From positions 1 through 37,757 of the forward strand of contig DATMNB010000269.1 in NCBI GenBank assembly GCA_035569435.1: a DNA stretch of 37,757 nucleotides, in the 5' to 3' direction. The DNA is from DASRDS01 sp035569435 (lineage in GTDB: Bacteria > Gemmatimonadota > Gemmatimonadetes > Gemmatimonadales > Gemmatimonadaceae). Every line of letters starts with the position of its first letter. Position 1 is the first letter of the stretch. Below the pieces are notes generated by a model, which did no database searches, had not been told where the DNA came from, and was given only the letters and a program-made list of their open reading frames with translations. The translations under genes were made by a program, and so were the position numbers. Shown here in pieces: positions 8,497-15,974 of this stretch.

Positions 8497-8747
8497 GGTC
8501 GGTCAATCGATTCACCTGTGAGGAGGCGTTTCGTCGGCTCGACGACTACCTGGATCGGGAGTTGAGCGCGACCGAGATGGAGTTGGTCCGCGAGCACCTC
8601 GAGACCTGCGCGGCGTGCACCAGGGAGTTCACGTACGAGGCGGGGATCCTGCATGAGGTGCGGCGGAAGCTCGCGCGGGTCGAGGTGTCGCCCGAGCTGC
8701 TGGCGCGCATCGCGCGGCAGCTGGAGGAGGCAGCCAACGAGGGTTAG
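8493..8747 (+). CDS. Small soluble anti-sigma factor, zinc-finger (zf-HC2/ZAS) type
   Basis: This 84-residue protein carries the H-x3-C-x2-C zinc motif REHLETCAACTREF at about 34-47, with an earlier Cys9 (RFTCEEAFRRLDDYLD) completing a typical ZAS domain that binds ECF sigma factors. It has no transmembrane segment and only a short C-terminal helix, so the signal it senses is likely cytoplasmic, for example redox or metal state; that is inference from the family. The ATG overlaps the sigma stop by four bases, indicating coupled translation at matched levels. Its own stop overlaps the stop of the convergent pentapeptide-repeat gene. Confidence 0.88.
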   Translation: MRSVNRFTCEEAFRRLDDYLDRELSATEMELVREHLETCAACTREFTYEAGILHEVRRKLARVEVSPELLARIARQLEEAANEG

Positions 8748-9517
8748 GCGGCGCTAAAGCCGGCGAGAAAGGCCGGCGGAAGTGCGGCGAGGGCGTCGCG
8801 AAGGGTGGCGTGGTCGATCGACGACGGCGAGAGGTGCTCGAGGGTCGCCAACCCTTTCACCGTGTCGAGGCCGCGGCAGCGGGCGATGACGGTCATGGAG
8901 CAGAGGGCGCCGGTCCAGTCGGCGTCAGTCAGATCGGAGCCGTTCAGGATCGCCAGTGAGAGCTCGGTGTGGCGCATGTCGGCCGCGTTCAGGGATGCGC
9001 CGGTACAGACCGTACCCGCAAGCGTGGCGTAGCAGAGGCGCGCCCCGGCCAACGTCGCGAAGGCGAGCGTGGCGTCGGTTAAGTCGGCCCCCGTGAGATC
9101 AGCGCCAGTCAGGTCGGCATGCGTGAGGTCGGCACGCCGGAGGTTTGCATTGGCGAGTGATGCGCCACGGAGCTTGGCGGACTTCAAGGTGGCTCGCGTC
9201 AGGTCCGCGCCGCGAAAATCGGCGCGATCGGCGTTGGCGGCTTGGAGTCGGGCGTCGCCCATCGTGGCCGAGACGAGGCGGCATCCGACGAGTGTCGCCA
9301 GAGAGATGTCCGCGGCGATCAGATTGCCAGCGCTCAGGTCGGCGTCGTCGAGATTGGCCTGGCAGAGATCGGCCGACTGGCACGCGGCGCCGCGCAGGTC
9401 GGCGCCGCGCAAGTCGGCGCACATGAGCGTCGCCCGTGTCAGGTCCGCGTCACGCAGCGTCGCGCCGGCGCACTCCCACAGGATGGCGCCGCTGTCTTTG
9501 TGCCTGATCGCCGGCAT
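8744..9517 (-). CDS. Pentapeptide-repeat protein
   Basis: This is a 257-residue protein built mostly of A(D/N)Lxx pentapeptide repeats, which form a right-handed square beta-helix. Repeats run from about residue 15 to 200 with some decayed units (CRLVSATMGDARLQ). A non-repeat C-terminal region (about 205-257) has the LDTVKGLATLEHL and SPSSIDHATLRDALAALPPAFLAG elements, a tail shared by a subgroup of these proteins. No signal peptide or membrane segment is seen, so it is probably cytoplasmic. Some pentapeptide proteins protect DNA gyrase, but nothing here supports that specifically. The strong periodicity also creates a long antisense open frame, which I reject. Confidence 0.88.
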   Translation of the reverse strand: MPAIRHKDSGAILWECAGATLRDADLTRATLMCADLRGADLRGAACQSADLCQANLDDADLSAGNLIAADISLATLVGCRLVSATMGDARLQAANADRADFRGADLTRATLKSAKLRGASLANANLRRADLTHADLTGADLTGADLTDATLAFATLAGARLCYATLAGTVCTGASLNAADMRHTELSLAILNGSDLTDADWTGALCSMTVIARCRGLDTVKGLATLEHLSPSSIDHATLRDALAALPPAFLAGFSAA

Positions 9518-9553
9518 GACCGAAAGCTTGCATCACGCACGGCGATCAGGAAC

Positions 9554-9568
9554 GGGGTGGAACACCCC
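9554..9568 (-). terminator. Possible hairpin terminator after the secreted-protein gene
   Basis: GGGGTG and CACCCC form a six-pair stem with a three-base loop, starting five bases past the stop of the 9573-10448 gene on the minus strand. There is only a weak T-rich tail, so termination efficiency is doubtful. It separates that gene from the pentapeptide gene downstream. Confidence 0.35.
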
Positions 9569-9572
9569 AGAA

Positions 9573-10448
9573 CTAACGTTGCGCGACGATGGGGCAGTTG
9601 ACCGTCGCCACATTTGCCGCCAGCACTTTGGCCTCGTGCAGCGTCGCCAGGTCGTGCACCTGGTCAAAGCCGGCGTTGTCGTACACGCTGACCTGCCAGA
9701 GGGGCGAATAGCCCGCGTCGTCGGGGAGGGTGGCGACAACGTTGTGCGTCTGTTGCGTTCCCGGCTCGGCCTTGAAGCCCGAGGCGGGGCCGCCGCTCGG
9801 CGTGCCGGGGTTGGCGTTGAAGCTGACGAAAATCGGCGACACGGGGACGGTGGTGCCGGTCAGCGGGCGCTCGACAAAAGTGAAGTAGCGGACGGTGGTG
9901 CCGTTGTACCATCCGGTCGAGAGTGCGGCCGAGGCACCGTTCAGGCGGAGGCGGGCGGTCGAGCCTTCGGGGACGATGGGGGTATTCTCGATCGTCGTCG
10001 TTGTCTCGGTCGGGTAACCGGCCGTGCGAAGCGCGGCCGCCGAGGTCACGCTGTTGGCGACGTAGTTGGCGGGGACGGTGACGCGGACCGTGACGTGAAA
10101 GTCGCTATAACCCGAGTCGCCGGGCAGGGCATCGACAATCGCCAGTTGGTCTTTGACCGGTGTGGTTTCGCCCTGGCGGTAGAGCACGTACCGCGGCGCT
10201 GGCGCGAGGGGCTGGACGTCAAAGTTATAGTACGTGACGTGTTCGCCGTGCGGGCCAAAGCCGTGCGTCACGAATGGGCCCTGGTCAAAGTTTACCGGGG
10301 CGTTTGCGCCGGGGAGATGGTTTGTGGCAGTCCTGACCTGCAGGTGGCCGGCCGCGGCGCTGAAGCGGTCGACGGAGGCCTTGGGGGCAGTGGCCACGTT
10401 CACGGAATGGAACGTCACGGCCGCGATGGCGGTGAGTAGTGCATGCAT
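9573..10448 (-). CDS. Secreted protein of unknown function
   Basis: This is a 291-residue protein with a short hydrophobic N-terminus (MHALLTAIAAVTFHSVNVATA) that could act as a signal peptide. The rest is Thr/Val/Asn-rich and probably beta-sheet, with segments such as GFGPHGEHVTYYNFDVQP, LPGDSGYSDFHVTVRVTVP and LPDDAGYSPLWQVSVYDNAGF. The two GDSGYSDF/DDAGYSPLW stretches look like related half-repeats, suggesting an internal duplication. I do not recognise a family with confidence. The start lacks a clear ribosome-binding site, so the exact N-terminus is uncertain. It is divergent from the TonB-domain gene across about 100 bases, where I see only the candidate -10 of that gene. Confidence 0.75.
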   Translation of the reverse strand: MHALLTAIAAVTFHSVNVATAPKASVDRFSAAAGHLQVRTATNHLPGANAPVNFDQGPFVTHGFGPHGEHVTYYNFDVQPLAPAPRYVLYRQGETTPVKDQLAIVDALPGDSGYSDFHVTVRVTVPANYVANSVTSAAALRTAGYPTETTTTIENTPIVPEGSTARLRLNGASAALSTGWYNGTTVRYFTFVERPLTGTTVPVSPIFVSFNANPGTPSGGPASGFKAEPGTQQTHNVVATLPDDAGYSPLWQVSVYDNAGFDQVHDLATLHEAKVLAANVATVNCPIVAQR

Positions 10449-10536
10449 GGAAACAGTCTCTCGGTGTGAGTGTCGGTGAGCAGTAGATCACCGCGTTCCG
10501 AATGGTTCCAAGATTGCGCGGGTAAGGTCGGGCCTG

Positions 10537-10542
10537 CATACT
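10537..10542 (+). promoter_or_regulatory. Candidate -10 element (CATACT) for the TonB-domain gene
   Basis: CATACT ends seven bases before the ATG at 10550. TTGCGC at 10514-10519 lies 17 bases upstream and could be a weak -35. The short distance again implies a leaderless transcript. Confidence 0.4.
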
Positions 10543-10549
10543 GTCCGGC

Positions 10550-11365
10550 ATGCGGCCGGCGACGAGATGGACCGGATTCGTGGCCTGCATCACCGTCGCC
10601 CGCGCGACACATCTCTCGGCCCAGACGCATCTCCGCGTCGTCGACAGTGTCGGTGTCGACCGCGGCAGCGTCGTCGTCTCGACGGACGGGGCCGGCGAGG
10701 TGATCATCGCGGCCGCGACGTCGACAGGTCGGTTCACCGTGCGCGTTGACCGACGGATGGCCGCCGCGTGGGCAGATAGTGCGGCCGCGGCAACGGGACC
10801 GGTGGTGTCGAGCACGGACCTTCGGTACAACGGCGCGCGGGTCACGCAAGTCGACCCGCTCATCAATGCCACGCGTATCATGGAGCTTTTCCGTCTGACC
10901 ACGGATTCGGCGAGCCCCTACGCGCTCACCGCCAACAATGGCGCATGGTCTGGCGACCTCACCTTGTCGGACAGCGCGGCGCGACATCTGTTCGCCGTCC
11001 TACGCGGTCCGCCGTGGCCGGTAGCCCGGCGAGCGCGCGACAGCGTGCAGTCGGGGTCCCGCGACCTCGTGTTCTTTGGCTTTCAGGTCGAACGACAGGC
11101 TCGCCAGGACCGGCCCGCGAATCCCGAGTATCCGGAGACGCTCCGACGGGAACGCGTGCAAGGGGCCGTGCTCATGGAGTTTGTGGTCGACACGATGGGT
11201 CGTGCTGAGCCGGGTAGCTTGGCCATTCTCAAGAGCACAAACCGACTCTTCGCGCTCGCCGTGCGCGAGGCCATCCTGGGCGCGAGCTTTCATCCGGCGA
11301 CGATTGCGAACCATCCGGTGAAGCAGCTGGTACAGCAACCGTTTGTGTTTCTGATTGGGCAGTGA
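10550..11365 (+). CDS. Exported protein with TonB C-terminal domain
   Basis: This 271-residue protein has an N-terminal signal peptide ending near ATHLSAQ (about residue 25) and a C-terminal TonB-like domain (about 185-271): NPEYPETLRRERVQGAVLMEFVVDTMGRAEPGSLAILKS, then LFALAVREAILGASFHPA. Classic TonB has an N-terminal membrane anchor and a long Pro-rich spacer. Here the N-terminus looks cleavable and the middle (30-175) is not Pro-rich, so this is more likely a periplasmic TonB-fold protein than an energy transducer. No exbB/exbD genes are nearby. The next gene begins within or just after its stop, so the two are probably cotranscribed. Confidence 0.8.
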   Translation: MRPATRWTGFVACITVARATHLSAQTHLRVVDSVGVDRGSVVVSTDGAGEVIIAAATSTGRFTVRVDRRMAAAWADSAAAATGPVVSSTDLRYNGARVTQVDPLINATRIMELFRLTTDSASPYALTANNGAWSGDLTLSDSAARHLFAVLRGPPWPVARRARDSVQSGSRDLVFFGFQVERQARQDRPANPEYPETLRRERVQGAVLMEFVVDTMGRAEPGSLAILKSTNRLFALAVREAILGASFHPATIANHPVKQLVQQPFVFLIGQ

Positions 11366-11369
11366 TGCA

Positions 11370-12107
11370 TTGACACCGGGGCGATTGAGCTGGCAGCGCG
11401 TGCGGGTCGCCGAGTCCCGAGGCGAAACGCCGCGTGTGCACAGCATTGTCCTCGACGCGCCGGGCTGGCCCGGGCATCTGGCGGGCCAGCACGTCGACGT
11501 CCGTTTGACCGCCGAAGACGGGTACGTGGCGGAGCGGAGCTATTCCATTGCATCGGCGCCCGAAGACGACCGGCTGGAGCTGACCGTCGAGCGGCTCGCC
11601 GATGGCGAGGTCTCGCCGTATCTCATCGACGTGCTTCAGCCGGGGGACGACCTCGAGCTGCGCGGGCCGATCGGCGAGTATTTCGTGTGGACGGAATCGC
11701 TGGGCGGGCCGCTGCTGCTGCTCGCGGCCGGGTCGGGCGTCGTGCCGTTTCGATCGATACTGCGCCACCACGTCGCCACTCGGAGTGCCGTGCCGGTGCG
11801 CCTCTTGTACTCGTCGCGGTCGCTCGGCGAGATCATCTATCGAGAGGAGCTCGAGCGGCTCGCGGGCGATGACGGGATCCAGGTGTCCTTCACGCTGACC
11901 CGCGAGCGGCCGGACGGGTGGGCGGGGTACGCACGCAGGGTCGATGCGGCGCTGCTCGCGGAGGTCGCCTGGATGCCGGAGCAGCGCCCGCTCATTTACA
12001 TCTGCGGACCAAACGCCTTTGTCGAGACCGCGGCCAACACGCTGGTCCAACTCGGCCACGATGCCGCACGGATCAGGACGGAGCGGTTCGGGCCAACAGG
12101 GAGCTGA
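11370..12107 (+). CDS. FAD/NAD(P)-binding oxidoreductase (ferredoxin reductase-like)
   Basis: This is a 245-residue ferredoxin-NADP reductase-fold protein. The FAD domain (about 1-100) has the flavin-binding RSYSIAS motif and GPIGEYFVW. The NAD(P) domain has LLLLAAGSGVVPFRSILRH and the C-terminal YICGPNAFVETAANTLVQLG. There is no 2Fe-2S or molybdopterin domain, so it must pass electrons to a separate partner. Close relatives often sit beside a molybdopterin sulfite-oxidase-like gene; none is visible here. The start is uncertain: I give TTG at 11370, four bases past the upstream stop and next to the conserved N-terminus, with TTG at 11355 as the alternative. It ends three bases from the convergent lipoprotein gene. 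Confidence 0.82.
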   Translation: MTPGRLSWQRVRVAESRGETPRVHSIVLDAPGWPGHLAGQHVDVRLTAEDGYVAERSYSIASAPEDDRLELTVERLADGEVSPYLIDVLQPGDDLELRGPIGEYFVWTESLGGPLLLLAAGSGVVPFRSILRHHVATRSAVPVRLLYSSRSLGEIIYREELERLAGDDGIQVSFTLTRERPDGWAGYARRVDAALLAEVAWMPEQRPLIYICGPNAFVETAANTLVQLGHDAARIRTERFGPTGS

Positions 12108-12110
12108 TCC

Positions 12111-12992
12111 TCACTGCACGGCAAACTGCTTCTGCATGCCGTGGACGAAGTGGGGCTTGCCGTCATGGACGTCGGAGATGAAACAGATCAGCGCATATTG
12201 ACCCGGCGGAAAGTCGGCGTGCATGTAGCTGACGTTCCCCGGTGACATGCTGGCGGTCCCGGATCCCCAGACGAGCGGTGGGGGTCCCTGCGCATTCTCC
12301 GCCCAGGCGAGCACGTCGGCGAGCGATTTTCCCGGGGCGAGTCGGACAATCACCATGTGGTGATCCTGCGTCCCGCTGTTGGTCACGCGGACCGTGTGGG
12401 TGCTGGCGGTGATCGGCGTCGAGATGTGGAAGTCGAAGTCGACGAGCGTGATCGCCACGTCGCTCGACGGCGCCACCGCGGTGCTCGTCGACGGGCTCAC
12501 GGTGAAGTCCTTGACCATGCCCGACATCCAATGCGGACGGCCATCGGGTCCCGGCACGCCGCAGAGCACGGCGTAGTGGCCGGGTGCGAGCATCACCGTG
12601 ACGGTCGGCTGTCCGGCGCCGGGAAAGGCGGCGGCGGGCCCGCCGACCCAGTGCATCCACGCCGCGTCCGGACCGGGCTTCGTGTAGAAGGCAACCACGT
12701 CGGCGCCGGTCTTCCCGCCATCGAGGCGCACGAGGGCGGCATCATGCGGTGCGTTCCCATCGTTTCGGAGCCGAAAGGTCGTCAGGCCGGCGGGAATCGT
12801 ATCCGGGATCTGCCAGGCAAAGTCGCGCGCGACGATCGTCACCACGTTTGCCCCGGCGGGCGCGACCAACACGGCCGACTGCGTGGCGCCGGGGCTCGGC
12901 GTCGGCCGGTCGCATGCGGCGAGCACGAGAACAAGAACGAGAGCGTCCGCGAGCGCATCCGCGACGAGCCAATCGGGGCGGTAGTGTTGCAT
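12111..12992 (-). CDS. Lipoprotein with two tandem cupredoxin-like domains
   Basis: This is a 293-residue protein with a hydrophobic leader and lipobox (LVLAAC, Cys27), so it is probably lipid-anchored in the periplasm. Two homologous domains follow, at about 48-166 and 177-292. Each keeps a His near the start (His83; His211/212) and a C-terminal Cys...His...Met set spaced C-x9-H-x4-M (Cys144/His154/Met159) and C-x10-H-x4-M (Cys270/His281/Met286). These are the four ligands expected for a type 1 copper site, though the Cys-His spacing is longer than in plastocyanin. Copper binding or electron transfer is inferred. A GGAGGG ribosome-binding site precedes the ATG. A paralogue lies at 15975-16814. 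Confidence 0.82.
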   Translation of the reverse strand: MQHYRPDWLVADALADALVLVLVLAACDRPTPSPGATQSAVLVAPAGANVVTIVARDFAWQIPDTIPAGLTTFRLRNDGNAPHDAALVRLDGGKTGADVVAFYTKPGPDAAWMHWVGGPAAAFPGAGQPTVTVMLAPGHYAVLCGVPGPDGRPHWMSGMVKDFTVSPSTSTAVAPSSDVAITLVDFDFHISTPITASTHTVRVTNSGTQDHHMVIVRLAPGKSLADVLAWAENAQGPPPLVWGSGTASMSPGNVSYMHADFPPGQYALICFISDVHDGKPHFVHGMQKQFAVQ

Positions 12993-13134
12993 GGTGACCC
13001 TCCGGTCGTAGGCACCAACGGTATGGGATAGGCGGGCGGACCGCTAGCCTGTCGCCTCACAACGACCTATACCGTGACGGTCATCTGCACCGAACTTGCA
13101 GGCCTGCCGGGACATCTCTCCTCCGGTGAATCTC

Positions 13135-13312
13135 ATGTCCCATCCGACCATCGCGACGCTGCTCGTCGACACGCTCGCCCGCGCACGCGCGGTCGATGCC
13201 GCCGCACATCACGCTCAAGCAGGCGACGAATTTCAGCCTGTATATGCTCAAGGAAACGCTGGCGGGGCACGGCGCGGAACTGGTCGACATGGCGCGGGCC
13301 AACGTCCCTTGA
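13135..13312 (+). pseudogene. Possible frameshifted small ORF upstream of mgtC
   Basis: Two short coding-like stretches in different frames abut here. From ATG 13135 the first frame reads MSHPTIATLLVDTLARARAV with G/C-rich third positions, then loses that bias near 13196. From there the next frame reads MPPHITLKQATNFSLYMLKE... to a TGA at 13310-13312, with strong G/C third positions. One extra base near 13196 would explain a broken protein of about 58 residues; alternatively the second stretch alone is a 38-residue peptide. No family is recognised. The rest of the 12993-13413 gap holds the promoter and inverted repeat described separately. Confidence 0.3.
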
Positions 13313-13338
13313 CATCCAATACCGAGGTAGGGTATATA
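13309..13338 (+). promoter_or_regulatory. Strong sigma70-type promoter upstream of mgtC
   Basis: TTGACA (13309-13314) and TATATA (13333-13338) are separated by 18 bases, close to consensus in a GC-rich background. The predicted start is near 13345, leaving a leader of about 70 bases before the mgtC ATG at 13414. The -10 lies within the perfect palindrome GGTATATACC (13331-13340), which may be part of an operator. Confidence 0.65.
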
Positions 13339-13365
13339 CCGGTCAGGCGGGCGCGCCTGGCCGGT
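13338..13365 (+). promoter_or_regulatory. Inverted repeat at the mgtC transcription start (operator or 5' stem-loop)
   Basis: ACCGGTCAGGCG (13338-13349) and CGCCTGGCCGGT (13354-13365) are inverted copies around a four-base centre, with a single T/C difference that would be a G-U pair in RNA. The dyad begins at the last base of the -10 and covers the predicted start site. A repressor-binding site is therefore the simpler reading; a stable 5' hairpin in the mRNA is the alternative. Confidence 0.55.
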
Positions 13366-13413
13366 GATGGACGGGCCCATGTCGACTATCGAACACTGAA
13401 TGTGGAGGCGGCC

Positions 13414-14316
13414 ATGCCGCCTGTTGAACTTGCGCTCCGGCTTGGCACGGCGATCGCCGGCGGCGGATTGATTGGTCTCGAGCGGCAGTGGCATCAGCAC
13501 CGCGCGGGGCTGCGCACCAATGTGCTCGTGGCGCTCGGCGCCGCGTTGTTTGTCGTGCTTGGCGCCATGACGCCCGGCGAGTCCAGCCCGACGCGGATCG
13601 CGTCCTATGTAGTCTCGGGGGTCGGATTTCTCGGGGCGGGCGCCATCATGCGCGATGGCCTCGACGTGCGGGGGCTGAACACGGCCGCCACGCTCTGGTG
13701 CGCGGCGGCGGTCGGGTCGCTGGCGGGGCTCGGGTACTTCATGGCCGCGGCGCTTGGCGCGGCCGCGATCGTCGGAACGAATATCACGCTGCGGCCGGTC
13801 GCGCGGCGGCTCGGGCGGCCGACGCCGACGGCCGAGGCGCCGGTGGCGTACACGGTGACCGTGCGGTGCCGTCGCGTGCGGGAGGGGCAGATTCGGGCGC
13901 TCCTGCTTCGCGAGATTCAGCCCAGCGCGCTCGCGTTGCACCGGCTGCACTCGATTCAGGTCGCGCCGGGAGGTGCCGTCGCGGAGGTACACGCGCACGT
14001 GCTGGCGACGCGGCCGTCCGATGCGGTGCTCGAGCAGGTCGTCGCGCGGCTGTGGCACGAGCGCGATGTGTCCGAGGTGAGTTGGAGTCTGGGGTGGGAT
14101 GAGGGTGACGCTCCGACTGAGGAGGCGCTGGTGGGCGCGGCGCGAGGCCTGGTGGGTGTGCCGGGTGGGCCGCTTATCGACGGGGACGAGCAGCGACGGG
14201 CAAATGGGGCGGCTCGCGAACCCCGCTCGGGGCCGGGCGATTTCGGGCGTCGCGGTGACGGGTCATCTCAGCCTCCGTCACGACGTGTCACGCTGGCATT
14301 GATGGCGACCACGTAG
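13414..14316 (+). CDS. MgtC/SapB family membrane protein
   Basis: This is a 300-residue inner-membrane protein of the MgtC family, linked in other bacteria to growth at low magnesium and to control of F1Fo ATPase or phosphate uptake. The N-terminal domain (about 1-135) has four to five membrane segments and the family motifs GGGLIGLERQW, AGLRTNVLVALGAALFV, GVGFLGAGAIMRDG and GLNTAATLWCAAAVG. A cytoplasmic C-terminal domain (about 145-235) is ACT-like. The last 60 or so residues are low-complexity and may not be conserved. ATG 13414 is chosen from the GGAGG ribosome-binding site at 13404-13408 and the start of the membrane domain; the frame is open further upstream, but that part does not look like protein. 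It leads a same-strand block with the NRAMP-like gene. Confidence 0.88.
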   Translation: MPPVELALRLGTAIAGGGLIGLERQWHQHRAGLRTNVLVALGAALFVVLGAMTPGESSPTRIASYVVSGVGFLGAGAIMRDGLDVRGLNTAATLWCAAAVGSLAGLGYFMAAALGAAAIVGTNITLRPVARRLGRPTPTAEAPVAYTVTVRCRRVREGQIRALLLREIQPSALALHRLHSIQVAPGGAVAEVHAHVLATRPSDAVLEQVVARLWHERDVSEVSWSLGWDEGDAPTEEALVGAARGLVGVPGGPLIDGDEQRRANGAAREPRSGPGDFGRRGDGSSQPPSRRVTLALMATT

Positions 14317-14377
14317 CGGTCCGCACCGGGATGGCACTCGACCTGGGGCGGCCACACAACCCCTGACGTCGAGACTC

Positions 14378-15733
14378 GTGAGCACGCGTACCACGACCAT
14401 CCCAAAAGCACAGATCAATCCAACGGGCGCCCCCGCGGGCGTCGTCGCGCGGCCGGTGGGTGTCCCCGTCCGGTCGCCGCTGCTCTATCGCGTCGTGACC
14501 TTTCTCATGGTGTTTGGCCCGGGCCTCATTGTCATGGAGGCCGACAACGATGCCGGCGCGGTGTCGACGTACGTGCAGGCCGGCGCCCAGTACGGCACGC
14601 ATCTCCTCTGGCTGCTGTTCCTGCTCCTGCCGATCTGCTACTTCATCCAGGAAATGGTGGTCAGACTCGGGATCGCCACCGGGAAGGGCCACGCCGCGAT
14701 CATCTACGAGCGGTTTGGCACGTGGTGGGGACGGTTCTCGTTGTTCGACCTGCTGCTCGTGAACTTCCTGACGCTGGTGACCGAGTTCGCCGCGATCAGC
14801 CTCGCCACCAGCCAGATGGGACTCGACGCGCGTCTCGCCGTTCCGCTCAGTGCGGTCGCGTTGGTCGCGATTGTCATCACGGGCAGCTACCGGCGCTGGG
14901 AGCGGTTCACCGTCGTGCTCTGCCTGCTGGACATCGCCTGGTTTGTACTGGCGCGACACGCGCACCACGGTGGAACGCCGATGCTCCATGATGTGCTGGT
15001 GCCGCATGTTCCGCCTGGCGGCGTCTCGCCGGATCTCGTGTTTCTGGTGATCGCCATCGTCGGGACGACCATCGCGCCCTGGCAGCTGTTCTTTCAGCAG
15101 AGCGCCGTGGCGGACAAGCGACTCCGGTTTGCCGATCTCCCGTGGGCCCGCCTCGACACCTTGATTGGCGCCACGTTCACGGTCGCCGTTGCCGGCGCCA
15201 TGATGCTCGTTGGGGACGCCGGCTACCGGCATCATCTCCCGTTCACGGACCCGGCGGCATTGGGGACGAGTCTGGCGCCGATCCTGGGCCCGGCATTCAG
15301 GACAGGGTTGTTGCTGCTCATGTGCAATGCCGCAGTGCTGGGCACGACCGCGATCTCGCTGGCCAGCGCATGGGCGTACGCCGAGGTGCGAGAGTCGGGC
15401 GGAAGCCTCGAGCACACCGTGGCCGAGGCACCGCAGTTCTACGGCGCCTACGCGGCCTGTGTCGGGCTGGCGGCAGGGCTCGTGCTCATTCCGGGCACGC
15501 CACTCAACCTCATCATCATCGGCGTGCAGGTCCTCGCCGGCGTGATGCTGCCATCGGCCGTCATCTTCCTGCAACTGTTGTTGAACGACAAGGAGCTGCT
15601 TGGCGAGCGGTTCGTCAATCGTCCCTGGAACAACGCCGTCAACTGGACGATCATCGTCGCGCTGTTCGTGCTGTCGCTGGTGCTGGCCGCCCAGCAGGTC
15701 GCGCCCAACCTCTTTCCCTCGTCCGCCGGGTAA
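14378..15733 (+). CDS. NRAMP-family divalent metal transporter, variant metal site
   Basis: This is a 451-residue protein with about eleven membrane segments in the NRAMP (SLC11) fold. TM1 contains GPGLIVMEADNDAGAVSTYVQAG: the canonical metal-binding DPGN aligns with DAGA (58-61), so the Asn ligand is replaced by Ala. In TM6 the canonical A-T-V-M-P-H aligns with T-T-I-A-P-W (230-235), so the Met ligand and following His are lost. These changes remove the soft-metal ligand that favours Mn/Fe and resemble the NRAMP-related magnesium transporter group. With mgtC just upstream, magnesium is a reasonable but unproven substrate. The start is GTG at 14378, 61 bases after mgtC. A 62-residue membrane protein follows after six bases. 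Confidence 0.87.
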   Translation: MSTRTTTIPKAQINPTGAPAGVVARPVGVPVRSPLLYRVVTFLMVFGPGLIVMEADNDAGAVSTYVQAGAQYGTHLLWLLFLLLPICYFIQEMVVRLGIATGKGHAAIIYERFGTWWGRFSLFDLLLVNFLTLVTEFAAISLATSQMGLDARLAVPLSAVALVAIVITGSYRRWERFTVVLCLLDIAWFVLARHAHHGGTPMLHDVLVPHVPPGGVSPDLVFLVIAIVGTTIAPWQLFFQQSAVADKRLRFADLPWARLDTLIGATFTVAVAGAMMLVGDAGYRHHLPFTDPAALGTSLAPILGPAFRTGLLLLMCNAAVLGTTAISLASAWAYAEVRESGGSLEHTVAEAPQFYGAYAACVGLAAGLVLIPGTPLNLIIIGVQVLAGVMLPSAVIFLQLLLNDKELLGERFVNRPWNNAVNWTIIVALFVLSLVLAAQQVAPNLFPSSAG

Positions 15734-15739
15734 CCCGCC

Positions 15740-15928
15740 ATGTCGCCACAGCCTCGCCTCGTCGTCATCCATCCCCTCGATGACGAACCTGAAATCAAGC
15801 GTACGCCGGCCGCGGCGGGCCGCATGCGCATGAGTCGCACCGTGCGGTGGGCGCTGTTTGCCCTGCGCGCGTATCTCGTAGTCATCGTCGCGCTGGTGGT
15901 CTACCGCGTGTATGTGCTGGCCAGGTGA
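15740..15928 (+). CDS. Small single-pass membrane protein (62 residues)
   Basis: The protein has a polar N-terminal half with a basic patch (RMRMSRTVRW) and one hydrophobic helix at about 38-60 (ALFALRAYLVVIVALVVYRVYVLA), suggesting an N-in single-pass membrane protein. It starts six bases after the NRAMP-like stop and is very probably cotranscribed and translated with it. No family is recognised. Small membrane proteins beside transporters can be regulatory or accessory subunits; that role here is inference only. Confidence 0.7.
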   Translation: MSPQPRLVVIHPLDDEPEIKRTPAAAGRMRMSRTVRWALFALRAYLVVIVALVVYRVYVLAR

Positions 15929-15974
15929 TTCGTGAATGACCGGCGAATGACGCGGGCGGGTCACGTTCGGGACC

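Noticed and set aside
9069..10439. 456-codon plus-strand frame across the pentapeptide and secreted-protein genes
   Set aside because: Its repetitive Arg/Ser/Val start is the antisense image of the pentapeptide repeats, and it spans two opposite-strand genes with better evidence.
13096..13413. N-terminal extension of MgtC (106 codons)
   Set aside because: The sequence does not resemble protein, includes the promoter and dyad, and a ribosome-binding site marks the ATG at 13414.
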